From Monosiga brevicollis MX1 (lineage: Eukaryota; Opisthokonta; Choanoflagellata; Craspedida; Salpingoecidae), in the NCBI RefSeq assembly GCF_000002865.3, contig NW_001865044.1:735437-799436 (forward strand): DNA of 64,000 bases, read 5' to 3'. This document shows, piece by piece, positions 1-26,300 of the stretch. The notes beneath the pieces are model-generated. The model saw nothing but the letters and a program-made list of their open reading frames with translations, made no database searches and had not been told where the DNA came from. The translations under genes and the position numbers were made by a program. The stretch's first letter is position 1, and every line of letters begins with the position of its first letter.

Positions 1-10424
<10,424 letters not shown>

Positions 10425-10605
10425 TTGGCCGTCTTTCCCATCTTTCACTCCTTCACTCGCGCCCCCCTTTATGACACTCGTCAACTGAAAATCGAAATTT
10501 TGGTGAAATTTGAAAAAAAAAATTTGTTTGTGTGTGTGTGTGTGTGTGTTGTCAAACAAGCAACAAAACATCTGACAACAACTGTCACTTTGCTAGTTGC
10601 CGAGC

Positions 10606-11093
10606 ATGGAGCCGCCTGTACCGGCAGCAGCGGGGCGGCGCCCGAAAAAGGCTGGCAAGAAGCTGGTGAAGAAGAATGGTGAGTTGAAGCTCAGGCTTGG
10701 TGTGTCCATTTGCGACGAGTTTGGATCTCAAGCACCATGCTTACCACCTTGTCTTGACGAAAGCCGGCAAGAAGAAGAAGAAGAAAGCACAGAATGCATC
10801 AGCAAACTCGGTTGCCAACGGAGAAGGCCCAGCAGCCAAGGTCTGGCTCGTTTCTCCTTGCGATGGCCGGCGCAGACCGCACGTGATTTATGGATGTAGA
10901 GTCCGTGCTTTTTGAGAGAGCCATGCTTGTTTGTTTTTAGGCGTTTGAGGTTATTCAGGACAACGATACGTTGCGATGGGACCGTGATTTGACGGAGGAG
11001 GAACTCGAAACCTACAAAGCGCTTCGGCGTGAGCGATATCGTGAGGCGCTGCGCGCCCGCGTGACGGCGATAGAAGCCCGCGAAAGCGTATGA
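10606..11093 (+). CDS. Small Lys-rich protein resembling LIAT1 (ligand of ATE1)
   Basis: Three exons (10606-10678, 10764-10840, 10941-11093) give 100 residues. The N-terminal half is highly basic (GRRPKKAGKKLVKKN, then GKKKKKKAQ). The C-terminal half is an acidic/basic helix with LRWDRDLTEEELETYKALRR. As recalled, vertebrate LIAT1 proteins combine a Lys-rich tract with a 'LRWD...EEER...YK..RR.RY' block, so the assignment rests on those two parts and is tentative. Reading frame is kept through both introns (G|CC and AAG|GCG). It lies only about 180 bp downstream of the receptor stop, on the same strand. Likely nuclear/nucleolar because of the Lys tracts (inference). Confidence 0.7.
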
Positions 11094-11622
11094 GTGGACT
11101 ACTGTGGCACCACCTTATTTTTTTATTTTATTTTGTTCTGGTTATTGTCTCTTCTGCGGCCCTGGCGATGTCCGCTGCCGCTCTGCTGCCACCGCCCTGC
11201 GGCATCCTGATTGTTGATGACTTGTTCAAGTGACCCCTCCCGCTCCCCGGGCCCGTGTGGCTCGCATCTCCATCCAAGTGAAGCGGTGAAAATGATCATT
11301 CCTCTCGTGCTACTACCTAAAATCCCTGGGCTGGTCACACATCACTTCTTTGTTTTTTATGCTTGTAGAATGTGCGCACGCACACCCCGTTATTCAAGGC
11401 GAGTTGCTGGCGATCTGAGGTACAATGCAAACATCAATTTTAGACGCTTTCCTCGGATGACAACCAGGGAGAGTGGGCCAAGGGATTGAACAAGAAAGAC
11501 CACCTGGCGATGAGCGCGTGGGCAGCAAGAAATCCGGAAAGAGAAATGACACGATAACAACCTAGCAATAGCGGGAGTCAAGGGCGACTCAAGTCGGGAA
11601 GCCGATCCTGACGGCCTCTCCC
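11094..11622. other. Convergent intergenic region between the LIAT1-like gene and adenylosuccinate lyase
   Basis: No convincing gene was seen in about 530 bp between two convergent stop codons. The start of the stretch has a T-rich run (about 11117-11134) that could belong to the 3' end of the upstream gene. The remainder is ordinary mixed-composition sequence, presumably two 3' UTRs. Confidence 0.6.
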
Positions 11623-13920
<2,298 letters not shown>

Positions 13921-16900
13921 CTACTTGCTACGCTTGCTCCGCTTGCCACTCTGCAGCAGATAATCGCACGTCAGCAAAGCAAAGCAAAGTGAAGGGAAGG
14001 CCGTTGAGACATGACAGTGAGCACAAGCATGCAACATACCGGGCGCTCCTCGGCCTCTGAGCGACGCTTGCGTTCATCCGCTAAACAAAGTGCGAGAACC
14101 ACAGGAGGGGTAAGAGTCAGATGAAGCGGAGAATGGTCCCATAATAAACGGCCATGACCATAACACGCAAGACGACTGCGCACCTGCACGCGCTTGCTCC
14201 TCAAGATCGTCCCAGTCCTCGCCCTCCTCGTCACTGTCTTCCTCGTACTCCTCTTCGCTCTCCTCATCCCCCAGCTCCAGCTCGCTGTCGTCAAATTCCT
14301 CTTCAGTGGACTCCTGCCAAACAAACATCTCCAATGTGAGGGACAACGCCACAACGACCGCCGTCAGACTCAAAATCAGACGCGCTTCAAACCTCAGCTT
14401 CGTCCAGCTCGTCCTCTGAAACCTCAAACTCAGATTCTTGATCCTCGCTATCCTCGCCAGACTGATCGGGCTGTGATTTCGTGCACACTCAGGCAAGAAT
14501 GAGCCATCCTTGCGCACAATTGGCACCGTGGCAGGCTTTGTTGTTGTTTTTTCACGCTCAAACAGGGCATAACCGCACGCACGTCGTCTTCGTCAAGGAA
14601 ACTCCAGCCGCCATTGTCCAAAAACTCCTGTGGCTTGGTCGTGATCTCCTTCATGATCATCTTCCATTGGAGCGTCAGCGGGCCCTGCGTGTATCGGAAC
14701 TCGCAGCTGTCCAGCCACTGCTTGATCATCTCGAGGTGCTTGTTGGGAATGGCGCCCACATGGTGCACTGGACGCTTGTAATCCTTGAAGATGAACACAA
14801 TGTCAAAGTTCCGGGTACGGAAGCTCACACGCTCAAAGTGCACCCGCTCCACGTCGGCCAGCACCAATACAAAAGCAGGCTACCACGACATTTGAGCCCC
14901 ATCCGTTGTGAGCTCACTCAAAGAAGCACGCCAACGAGCCGAGTACCAGCCACGCCCTCTGCGCGCCAGATGTACCTGTTCCGTCAAATTGACGAGGCAG
15001 TTGTCCGTGGGCATAAGCTTCACAGTGGTCTTATGCGGCACACCTAGAATCAGAGCACCGAATCATTCGTTTTGACAGGCTTGAGTTTTGCCACCAAGAG
15101 CCAGGGAGACGCCATCTGCCACGACTGAAGCAATTGTCATATACATCAGACATGCAGCACGCACCAGGGAATGCCAGCTTCTCGTAAGGCACCTCGAACA
15201 TGATGCGCTGGCCGAGCTCTTCCTCGATGGTGCGGTAGAAGTTCTCAAACTCTTGATGAAACTTTTTCTTGAGACGACGCTCAGTCTGCTCGCGTTCGGC
15301 CTCCTCGCGCTCACCACGCCCGCGCACCTGGGCCAAATCTGTCTGGACCTCGCCCACCTCACGATAAAATTGCACATCTTTGACCAGCTTCTTGTCAATC
15401 AGGATGGGGTTCTAGAAGAATCAGAACACGAGTCAAGCGACGGCCCTCCACAGCGAGCCCCAGACCGGATCAAGGGAGCTGCTCAATTACCTTGAGGTGG
15501 AAATGCAATGCAATAACTACTTCGTTCTTGCAGGGCTGATAAAAGGCATTGCGGATATTGCTGCAGCACAGGCACGCCAAGGCAGGGAGGTCAGAACCTA
15601 AATGATGCCAAAGAAAGGGAAAAGGTGTTGACGCTGGCCCAAAAGCGCACCTGAACAAAATGTCAATGGGCTCGGACTTGCTTGTATACCGCAGACCGTT
15701 GGCATGCATCTGATGACACACGCAGGAATCAAGCACGTGTGTATGAGCTGAGCAAAACTGCACGCACATAGGGCGGATCAACTCACCTCGAGAGTGCCTT
15801 GGTTGCGCTTGCGGGTTACAGGACGAATGGACATGTCCCGCAAAACGACACGCTTCTGACCCGACGGCCTCATCTTGAGATCAGCTTGTTCCACTACTTG
15901 CTGTGGGAGAGAGAGAAGCATAAAAGATATGGGGAGAAAGCATGAGTACAGACACAGCCAAACACACACGTAAAGCGAATCATCGTTCAGAGCTGAAAGG
16001 CTTGCAGACCTCGTTGCGCTTGCGCTCAAGCTCAATGTCCTTGTACTTCTTTTGCGTATCACGGATGAGACGAAAGGCCGTTTGCAGGGTCGGGGCACTT
16101 TGGCTGCGGAAAGTAATCTCCTTGAGGTAGGCTTCGGGCTCATTCTATGAAGGCACAGGCAACAAAAGCGAAGGTCAGCAAGAACAAGGTGCATCACATC
16201 ACTCAACTTGCTCGCATGCAAACGGGTTGTCAACAAAAAGCATGACGTACTTCGGCATTGGGACGAATATTCTTGATACCCGGATGATTGAAGTTGATGC
16301 GCAAGAGGGAGTGATCCTCGCCGTCTGTTTGCGAGACGTTCTTAATGCAAGAGATGTGAATAGGCGTTGCGAAGCCATGGATGGGAAGAATCACTGTCTC
16401 ATGCCGGCGATCCACGATAATTTTTTGGGATTTGACTTTCTCGTACGGGAATCGCGTCGGATCTGTGTAAGCAATTGGCGTCTTTTCGGTGCCAAACTAG
16501 AAGATGAAAGAAAGAAAGAAAGAAAGAAGTCATGCCAAAGGAAAAAAAAGGGGGGGGGGGGGGGGGGGCCCANNNNNNNNNNNNNNNNNNNNNNNNNNNN
16601 NNNNNNNNNNNNNNNNNNNNNNGGGGGGGGGGGGGCGAGGGCAGACAGGAGGGGGAGCACAAAATGAGATGCTGAGTAGAACCAGCTGGTGCACGGGATA
16701 AACCTTTTGAGCGAGCGACTGGCCAGAGATCAGGCATCCCACACACACGCACACACGCACGTACCGAGCCCTCGTCATCATCCTGGTTCAGCAAACGGCG
16801 GCGCACTTCTGCTTCGAGCTGTCGGCAAAAGGACAAAACAGAGGATCAGACACATGCCGGTGCACATGGTGCATCACACGTGGGTCAGCTTACTCGTTCG

Positions 16901-19788
16901 CGAATCTCGGCTTGGTGGTCAGCACGTTCGGCATCACCGTTGACGGCGCTGTTTTCATGGCGGCTCTTACGCTCACCCAAGGTTTGCTGTCACATACAAA
17001 ACATCAAGACTTAGTCTCATACAAAGCAAGCAAAGACCCGGACGTAGTAAATCGCATGTGCAAGGGCTTACGGCCAAACGACGGCTGGCCTCTTGCTGCG
17101 CCTCCTCATCCTGCTCGGCAAATTGGAAGCGAATGCTGTCCAAGTCTGACTTGGCCTGCTCTGTGAGCACCGTGGTTTCTTTTGGTGACACGAGAACCGT
17201 GTCGGAGACCAAAAGACTGAATGTCTTGCCCTGCACAATTCAGGGAAGATAGACGTCACATCGAGTCAGCCACATCGCAGCATCGAGTGAGTACCGAGGC
17301 TACCGGCTGCGAGCTTGCACCCATGGCCTTGAGCTGAGGTTGCCGCACCTGATCCTCCAGATCGGCAAAGCCCACGTTGAGTCGCAGCACCATGCCTGCT
17401 TCAATGATGTTGTCATTCCCAGACTTGATGACAAAATCTTTGTTCTGTAGCTCCACGCCAATCGCACACCCAATGTTCTGCGGATCGTAATTCGCCGGGA
17501 TGAGAAACGCGCGGGTTCCCCAGGTCGAACCAAAAGAAGAAGAAAGAGACTCGCATGCCCGGAAGGAGAGATGGGTGCACCGAAATCACGTACGCGAGGC
17601 AAATGATCCACCAGCAGTTCATCTTCTTGCTTCAAGTAGTTGATGGCCGCATCGTACACCTGGCCCAAGGTCGCACCAACACGCACAGCCTTGATGGCCT
17701 CGTCGCGCACCTCCAAGAGGCGCTTGTAGGTGCGCTCATGCTCCTAATCAAAAGTGCAAAGGACGTCGATCCCAGTCAAGTGAGCGGTGCAATCATACAA
17801 GACGGCTGCAGCCTTTAGCAGAGTCACAATTTGATTTTTCTGGTTACGCACGTTGCTCGGGTCAAAGAGGTAGGTACGAGCCACATTTGCGCAATAGTTG
17901 TTGTAGGAATAAGCCATGTTGATAAGCACAACGCCAGCACGCAGGCGCTTGTCATCAGACTGTGCATTAAGCTTGATATTGTATCTAGCATGGATCAGGG
18001 CCAAGCGCGACCATAAGTCAAGCGATCAAACAACGGTCGCACCATGCTTTTTCGAACAAGGAAATGTAGAGTGGGGTGATCTAGGTTGGTCAAGGCATGC
18101 AATCAAAAACTCAAAGCATGAGCGTACCGGCCACCAGACTGCACGATGGGCAGCATGGCTGCATCAAGACTGCCATCCAGATTGAGCTTGCTGGATACGC
18201 GCCCATCTAAGCTGGCGCGCTCCAGGTCCTCAGCCAGTTGAGCATTGGAGATTCGCTGCACAAGTGTTCGTATGTCAAGACATAGACGAGCGAGAGGTGA
18301 GAGATTGTGAACAGCACAGGGTCCCCCATGGTAATGAGAGCGAGGAAAGCAGGCGATCCGAACAGGTTTGCGCCCCACCTCATCGTCCTGAATCATGGTG
18401 ACAAGCGTCTTGCGCACCATCTATGGACCACGTGGGTTGAGAAGAAGACCAGCATGTCTTAGTTTTGGGAAGCACAAGCATGCAACTTCAAGACCAACAC
18501 ACGGACCTTTTGCATGACATAGGCACTGAAGAGACCCGCGTTGCGCGAGTTTGTCATGGCCTTGTCATCTTGGACGATCATGAGGTGACCAACTTCAGAG
18601 CCCAAGTCACGAGCTTCTGCCTCTGTTGACAACGTGACAAGCGAAAAGTAGTAGTCCACCAAGATGAGAAGCGCATGCTCGACAAGGAGGGTTGAAGGGC
18701 CGAGGCTTGCGATCAAAGTTTCAAGCCGAGCAGTGTAAAGGGTGAAAACACAGATACGAGAAGCATGATACTGACTCTGCACGAGCTTCTCAAATCCGTC
18801 CAAGAACGGGCCTTGGCTGCCTGAGTGTCGTGTCGAGACGAAACCGACGCCCTGCGTGCAAGCGTGGATTATAGTTGCGGTCGTCCCAGTCAGGGATACG
18901 CACTCGGGCAAGTAGATTCAGACACAAATCGACAAGAAAAGCCAAGCTGAGATTGAGTGCTCGGACGCACCTTCTTGCTCTGTTCCAATACCTCGCCTGC
19001 CTTTTCATAATTCTCGGCATTACCATCGGCCTGCAGAGCCAAGATGACCAGTGAGCCTGATCTGTGCAAGAAGAACTTGGCAGCGAGATGTACACTAGAC
19101 CAACCTTGTTGCGGGCATGCAGCTTGACGCTGTCTTCGCCGAGGCGCTGGCGTTGGTGAGAGGGACACGGGTGAGTGACACATCAGGCACAGTCTGAACC
19201 AGCAAGCGGGCACACGCGTACATCTTGCAACGGCTTCAAATACTCAAGCTTCTTCTTGCCAGTGAAGACGTGAAGCGTCTTGGGCGTCACCATGAAGAAG
19301 CATTCCGAAATCAACAGACCAGCCAAGTGAACCTATTGAACGCAAAGTCAACAAAATGCGACCCACAAGTGAGCGGCCCGGCCGAGCTATGCCGATGGGG
19401 CGGGCATCGGTCAAGCCTGCTAGGGAGCGTATGCATACCGAAAAGGCGATGTTGCGCGCTTGCATAATCTCCTCATCAGCCTTGGACACGGCACAGGTCA
19501 GGACATCCACGTTCCATGCTGCCAGTTTCTGTGGTACTCAACACAGCAAAGATTGAGCAGACAAAGTGAGGTCATCAGGGGGCTGGGGCAGTGACTCGAA
19601 AAATGGCGAATGCAATTCCATCCAGGAACACTCGGAGGAGTCATGACGAATAATGTTTGAAGAAGGAAAGATGAATAAATGAAAAAAAAAAAAAAAAAAG
19701 CAAAAGTTTGGAGACCGACCTGTTGCAATTGGCCCAGGCGCTGGGCAGCCAGAGGCACGTCCAGCACAGGCACGGTCGGCTCGGCCAT
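13921..19788 (-). CDS. SPT16: FACT complex histone chaperone subunit SPT16
   Basis: Multi-exon gene from ATG at 19788 (MAEPTVPVLDVPLAAQRLGQ) to TAG at 13921-13923 (ending SGKRSKRSK). SPT16 with SSRP1/Pob3 forms FACT, which dismantles and reassembles nucleosomes for RNA polymerase II and replication. Order of parts: aminopeptidase-P-like N-terminal domain (about 19.8-17.1 kb), SPT16 middle domain (HGFATPIHISCIKNVSQTDG and LRINFNHPG at about 16.2-16.4 kb), Rtt106-like PH region (GLRYTSKSEPIDILF, the NPILIDKKLVKDVQFYREVG stretch, and FKDYKRPVHHVGAIPNKHLE), and an acidic tail (EESEEEYEEDSDEEGEDWDD) followed by a basic end. The M24 fold is degenerate in this family and lacks peptidase activity. 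A 50-N gap sits inside an intron-like stretch. Confidence 0.95.
16573..16622. other. Assembly gap of 50 N flanked by poly-G
   Basis: Exactly 50 N, preceded by about 20 G and followed by about 13 G. A homopolymer G tract is the probable cause of the sequencing failure. It lies in an SPT16 intron; the coding exons on each side (around 16.25-16.5 kb and 16.76-16.82 kb) look continuous. Confidence 0.95.
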
Positions 19789-20465
19789 GGTAGCGTGGCG
19801 GTGTGTGGCACGCTTTTTCAAACTGCCAAACCAATCAGAATACCCCTGAATGATCAACAGACGAATCGAAATCAGACCTGACGCTCGTCGGTTCACCGAC
19901 CCTGGCAAGTCCAGACGTTGAAACCAGCATCAACCCGGATGAGCTCACTCGCGCGCACTTACCGGTCGAGCGAGAAAAAAGCGCGCTCACAACCCACTAC
20001 TACGTCGTCTCATGTAACGGCTATATTCCGAACGCGCAGTTGAGTGAATCAAAAACTATCGTTGGGCAGTGATATATTGTTCTCCAACTATACACATTTT
20101 CACAAAACACCAAATGTCAGCAATTTGATGTCGAGTGTTGCAAGCAATTATATTATCGAGGGCATCGACCAAAGTTGGTGGTGGGACCAGTCAGTTACCG
20201 GACCAGTCGCGGGGACCGAACGTGACCCTGGACGTGAGCGTGACCCTGGACGTGACAGGGTGCCGGGTACCGAGTGCTACTTTGTGCTGCGGTGTGGTGT
20301 GCCTTGTTGTGGCGTGCTGTGTGGAAGATAGAGATAGTTGATTCGTATGACTGCTAGCAGCGGGCGCTGCCGTTGCTGCCGCGTTTCATTGGACCATCAG
20401 GCGGTCTGACCCCGGTGTACTGCAGTAACTCGACGCGCCCTTGGTGCGGTGGGCTCACCGTCATC
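19789..20465. promoter_or_regulatory. Head-to-head intergenic region, SPT16 (-) / USP40-like (+)
   Basis: 677 bp between two divergent start codons, so it must hold both promoters and 5' UTRs. An imperfect tandem repeat with unit CGTGACCCTGGACGTGA lies at about 20220-20262. No TATA box was placed with confidence. Confidence 0.55.
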
Positions 20466-23316
20466 ATGGACGACATGGAAGAGCTGGGCACCATTTTTGA
20501 TCTCTTCGAGGAAGATGCTGCACCAGCAGCATTTGTCCCATCCACGGGCGGAGGAGCGCATGCCGGTGGTGCTGCTGCTGCTGGGCCGCGGCCAGCTCGC
20601 CTTCGCAACGCTACGGGACTTGCTGGTACCGCCGACAAAACCGCGCCCGCCTTTTCTACATCAGGACATAGCACCGATGATACCTGACCGTTTCTATCTT
20701 GCATGCGCGCTTGGTCCGCTGCCCCGTGCTCGCATCCGACCCGCAGGTCTGGCCAACCTAGGCACTACGTGCTACCTCAATAGTCTTATTCAGACCATGT
20801 TTTTCACCCCCTTGCTCCGCGAGCGACTCTTTCAACTCAGTACGCACCATGCCTGATGACCTGCTTTGTACCTGCCAGTCCCTTGTGTCCCCCCCATTGC
20901 CTTTGGTGCTGTGGCTCACCATGCATTGGCCATTGGACTACCCTTGACAATTCAGAGCCTGCAGAGTTGGGCGTGACCAAGCCAGACCAGGAGCGACAAC
21001 CCACTGAGGCGGCCGTACGCCGAATCCCCTGGGCCCTTCTGGTACGCTTGCTTTGGTCTGCTTCTAGCATGAACACCAGGTTGTGCGACCCGGCTAGCAG
21101 ACGGAGTATGCTCATATCAACCACGTTGATGCGTGCATGATACGTAGCGCCTTTTCGCACGCATGGCTGCCTCGAATGCGGCGGTCATAGAACTACAGGA
21201 GCTGACACAATCCTTCGGCTGGACCAGGTTTTTGAAATTCCGAGAGTGCTTGTGTGCTGCCTAGCGAGATGGGACAAGTCTGACGTTTCCTTGGCCCGTG
21301 CATCTCGACAGATCTCAGGAAATCCAGCAGCAGGACGTTCAAGAGCTCAATCGTGTGCTCTTTGATGCCGTTGAGCGGTCTCTCGTGGGCACATCCGGCA
21401 GTACCGTCATTGATGAACTCTACGCTGGCGAGGATGTGGGCTTTGTCCAATGCACCGAATGTGGGCACCGCTCCGAGGTTTGATCGGCCGCCAGTCACAT
21501 GCTCACCACACCCCTCTGAATCTGCACAATATTTCACACAGCCGTCGTCATTTGCAATGCTCATATGGCTTTTTGTCGGGCAGCGCAAAGAAAAGTTTCA
21601 CGACATTGGTGTCACTGTCAAAGGCAAAAATGGCCTCATTGCCGGGTGAGTTTGGTACCACGGTGCCTGGTGCGTTGGGGTCGCCTTTGCTTGGTCTGGA
21701 CAGTCTCACCGACTTCTTCGTTTGATTTGCCACCTGCTAATTTTGACTCAAATCAATGGCAGCCTCAAAGACTTCACGAACATTGAAATTTTAGAGGGCA
21801 ACAACAAGTATCACTGCAGGTTTGTCGCCTCCCAAGTGATTGAAGCACCCCAGCGCATGCATTTCTAAACTAATCTCACAATGTGCTTTTCTTTTCTAAT
21901 TGCTTCTTACTTCTTTCTCATATGCGCCCCGATGCTGCGCGTGACGGATGATGCGATAGCGGCTGTGATCAAAAAGTCGTTGCTCACAAAGGAACGCGCT
22001 TTGGCCGGTTACCACCCATTCTGACCTTCAATCTGATGCGCTTCAGGTGCGGCCTCTGCCCTGCTGCACGCATCTCGCCCGTGGTCTTGCCCTCGGGCTG
22101 CCTATCTCAACTCTTCTGCATTGTGGAATGGCCCTTCTCCACCTGCAGTTTCGATTGGAACCGCAATGTGCGGGAGAAGGAAACTAACAAGTACCCCTTT
22201 CCGGTCCATCTCGATATGCGCCCCTTCTGTACCGAGGATCAAGATTTGAGTGGTATGCTTACCAGTCTCACCGGTGACAGGGCCTGTACCATTCATCGTC
22301 CGCTCACAGCCAAGCGTGAACTCTCATAAAAGACCTGTGTCTCTTCCGCCTCTGCTCGACACTGGACAGATTACGACTATGAGCTCTTCTCGGTGGTCGT
22401 GCACCGAGGTGGGGCACATGGCGGCCACTACTACGCCTTTGTGCGCGACCTCATGCACGAAGGTCAGCCCAACTCGATGCCCGGAGCGCATGCACAAGAT
22501 GTGCATGCGTGAACCCATGCCATCATGTGTTTGCGTGCTCATATGCCGGCTCGGATGCATCAAAAAGGCCAATGGACCAAGCCCAGCGGCGGACACAAGA
22601 AAGTGCAAAAAACAGATTACTTGAACCACGACCACCCTGTCGATGTCCTGCACAACTTGCTGCTCGACGTGCGTTCGAGCAGTGATTGGAAGACCGTGGA
22701 GCTGGGAGCGATTGGCGAGGTAGTTCTCTTGCACCTGCAGCGGAAACAAGGCCACGTTTCGCTCTGATCTCATGAGCCGTTTTGATCCGCTTTTGGCAGA
22801 TGATGGAGGAACGTACAGGGCAGAGCTGGAACAAACGCTACAAAAAAGGCTTTGGGCCGCTCATCAAATTTGTTCGTCGCCACCCGAATGTGTTTGAGCT
22901 GGATGAAAACCTCGGGACCCTGGGATTGACCCCAGCTGCCCTGGTCACTCCCGTGGGCAAGGCTCGCACCTTGAAGAAACCGGCCGCGGACGCGGACGCT
23001 GAAACTAGCACCGCCAGTCCCACGGGCTCTGATTCGCACGGCCCTGGCGGTGTCAAGAGACCTCAGACTGCTCGGTGGTTCTGCGTGAACGACGATCGCG
23101 TCACTCCCGCGGACTGGAAACAGATTGAAGCGGTCTTTGGTGGCACCGAATGTGCGTACATGCTCTTCTATATTCAAACCAAACATTGCCCGACCGGGGG
23201 TCCGACGCCTGAGCCGCCAAGTGTGCCCGAGGTCAGCTTCGTGGCGCCCTTGCCTTGCTCTTCCTGCCACGCTTCTCTTACTTTGACGCTTCAGCAAGTT
23301 ACTGGGTGGGGCAAAC

Positions 23317-23362
<46 letters not shown>

Positions 23363-26300
23363 GACCAAGCAAATGTCGATGTGTGATTGATCCCGAGTCG
23401 TCGTGTCTCTAAACGTGTGACTGCATTATTCAAGTGCTTGCCTCTACTATGCCGGCTGACCTTTTGATGGCCTTGTCATGTTCAGCCTCTCCTGAAAAAT
23501 GTTCTTGCCGAAAACACAAAGCTGGCCGAAGCGCATGAGGTTGGTTCATTTTCATCACTTTACGGGGTATATTTTGCACGGCCTTTGCCTGCTCTTATCT
23601 TGATGGCACTGTGGCTGCTGGGCATTCAGCGATATGAACGCGAAATCAACCGGCGCATTGTCAAAATCTGGAGCCACCGTGCCTTTGAAGTGGTCACAGG
23701 GGCTCTGAACCCCATTGTGGCTGAAGATGATCTGGCTCAGGAACTGAAGTTGCTCAAGGTTCGTTTGTCAGCCGATCCACGGGCTGGTTCTTGTTTGTTT
23801 ATTTTTCCAAGGAATGCTGTTCAGCGACATCCACATGCAACAAGATTTGCGTTCACGAGGAACCTTGTCCCAGGTGCTAGAGTTGGATCGTCGAGACCCC
23901 ATTCGACGAGTTTTCAGTGCAGCCGAGTCAGACTTGGAAGGGGCCGTGCCTGGCATGACGCTGAGCTTTATTAACGTACGTCTTTGCTTTAATCGTGAAT
24001 GAGCAATGGAGTTGCTTTGAGGCGCACATGCCAACACTTCTAGTAGCCTCTCAACTCGTACGTTTTTTCTTTGATGTGGTTTTCGATTTTTTTTTTTTTT
24101 TCTATTTTTTGTACGCATGGCTAGCGTATTGCGGAGGACGTTTTGGCCATTTCTGATAAACAGGTGGCATCCGATTCCACGGGCACGCTCGAGGAGTTGC
24201 AGCTTGCCAGTGGCACTGAGCTGCTAGCTTGGGATGGCCAAACAGTCAATGGCTCAACCATTCGCAGTGGTACGATCAAGAACTTCCATTTCGACAAACG
24301 TCTTTCATGCGACTGCTCATTCTGCACTTGCATGAATTATGTGGCAGGTCAAGAACATGCACCCATCAACTTTTCAGCAGTCCACTTTGGCAAGACTCGC
24401 AAGCAGGTGATGCGTATCCTCCGTTCTTGTCATCACAAAGCATGCCAAGATAGCGACAGCTATCAACAACCGTTCGCTTGCGTCTGTGATCGACCCGACT
24501 GACCCGTGTGCCCACTTTTTTCCAGGACACGACTATTGCTGTCACCATGCCGCGCTCCCATAATCTTCGGCAGCTCCGTCGCTTTCTGGCTGAGCAATTT
24601 CAAATAGATATTGACTACTTGCTACTCCACCGCATTGACAGTGGCTGCTCGGGTGCGCTTGTACTGTTCTTCTTGTGGCTTATTCACAGCATGTGACTTG
24701 ATTGCATGTTTTGCCTCGTTTTCATTCACACCCTGCGTCGACCACGTAGATTCTGAGCTTCCCGTGCATTTGTCCGAGAAGCAGGATGGGCAAACATTGC
24801 AGGAGCTTGAATTTGATAGCCAAACCGTGGTTGGGGCGGAACTTGCTGGTGGGGGTACAACTCCCATTGCCAACGAAGCGTTTCAGCATCGCAAACACTA
24901 CGTCGAACTGTGCCTTGAACAGCACGATGGGCCGCCAGCGGACTGGAAGCGTGCTACTGTTGAGTTCAAACGCACTGCCCCCATGCGCCAAATTAAACAA
25001 CAACTGAAGGACACCTTTGCCCTCGAGGCCCCCTTGGACACGTTTCAGCTACGGTACGGATCAAATGGCTCAAGTCTCAGAAGGTAGCGGTGTTGTGGAC
25101 CTGGGCCCATTGGGTACGCACTGCCTTATTTCCCTCGTGTGCTGATTTGTTTTGGTCTTTGTTCCTTCCCGCTCGCCAGCGCCATGGATCGGGATGTAGC
25201 TGAGAGCGGGCTAGGTAAATTGGTTTTGCACGAGCAAGGCACAATCAAGGTATGCAGCAAAGCTTGCGAAAATTTTTCGGGTCCCGGCAGCCATCCGCCA
25301 CGATTGCTGTTCTTAGCCTATTGGGCTCTTTCATTGCTGTTGCCATGGTCATTACCACTTGACCAGTACAACACTCACTTACATGCACCATTCTGTCAAT
25401 GGCACCCCGAATAGGATCATGGCATTGCTGCCGGCACAACCTTTTATCTTGTGCCAGGACCGGTTCCCGACCCCCAACGCATTCGCGTGCTGCGGTAAGT
25501 TGCGCCGAAGCTGACCTCAATTCAGCGGTTGTGTTTGCTGTGTTGACCTGACCTCGTGTCGTCGTACCTTATGCCTCTCAGGTACAAGATAGGACCCAGA
25601 CTTTTAGAGCAGACCAAGGTGGCGGATCGCGTGATGCTGGCCCTCGCGGATGAGGCACACCCATCACCGGTCTCGGACGACGCCAAACGGCTTTGGGCAT
25701 CGCGGCAGCAGCGCGAGGTCTTTGCCGAGTTGGACTGGTCCCTGAAGACCTTGACTGAGGTGCTCAAGGCGGAGCTGGACATTCCAGCGCACCAAACCTG
25801 TCATCTGTGCTTGACCAACTGGTGTGGAGATCTGGGCGAGCCCCAGCGTGACGTCGAAATGAGTTTGCGCACGCTCAACCCGGCTCAAAACACCCTTCTT
25901 GCCCTAGAATGGGGTAGCGTTATGCCCAAGGTCAGCATACCCGAAGTCAGCCCGGTGCCCAAACCTGGCACCAATTAAAATCGGCTTCTTGCATCGCCCA
26001 GCTACCGGTCTTCCAACTCAATGGCTTGAAATTTTGCGCGTTAAGTAGGGATACACTCGTATCCAGCTTTTCCTCGACACGCTCGCCTCGCACGAAAGTT
26101 TTATCGACGATCAAACTTTCATGGAATTGCGGGTGGCTCAAGAAGCCTTGGATGCTGCTGAACAAGCCTCCAATTCCGAGGTAATGCCTACCCGCCGTAG
26201 CTTTAGCTAGATACTGTTTGCACGCTCTTCTTGTCTCTAGTCACTTGCCTCTTGCCCATCGACTGCATACATCGTCTTTCCATGTGTCACGAATCGCCTC

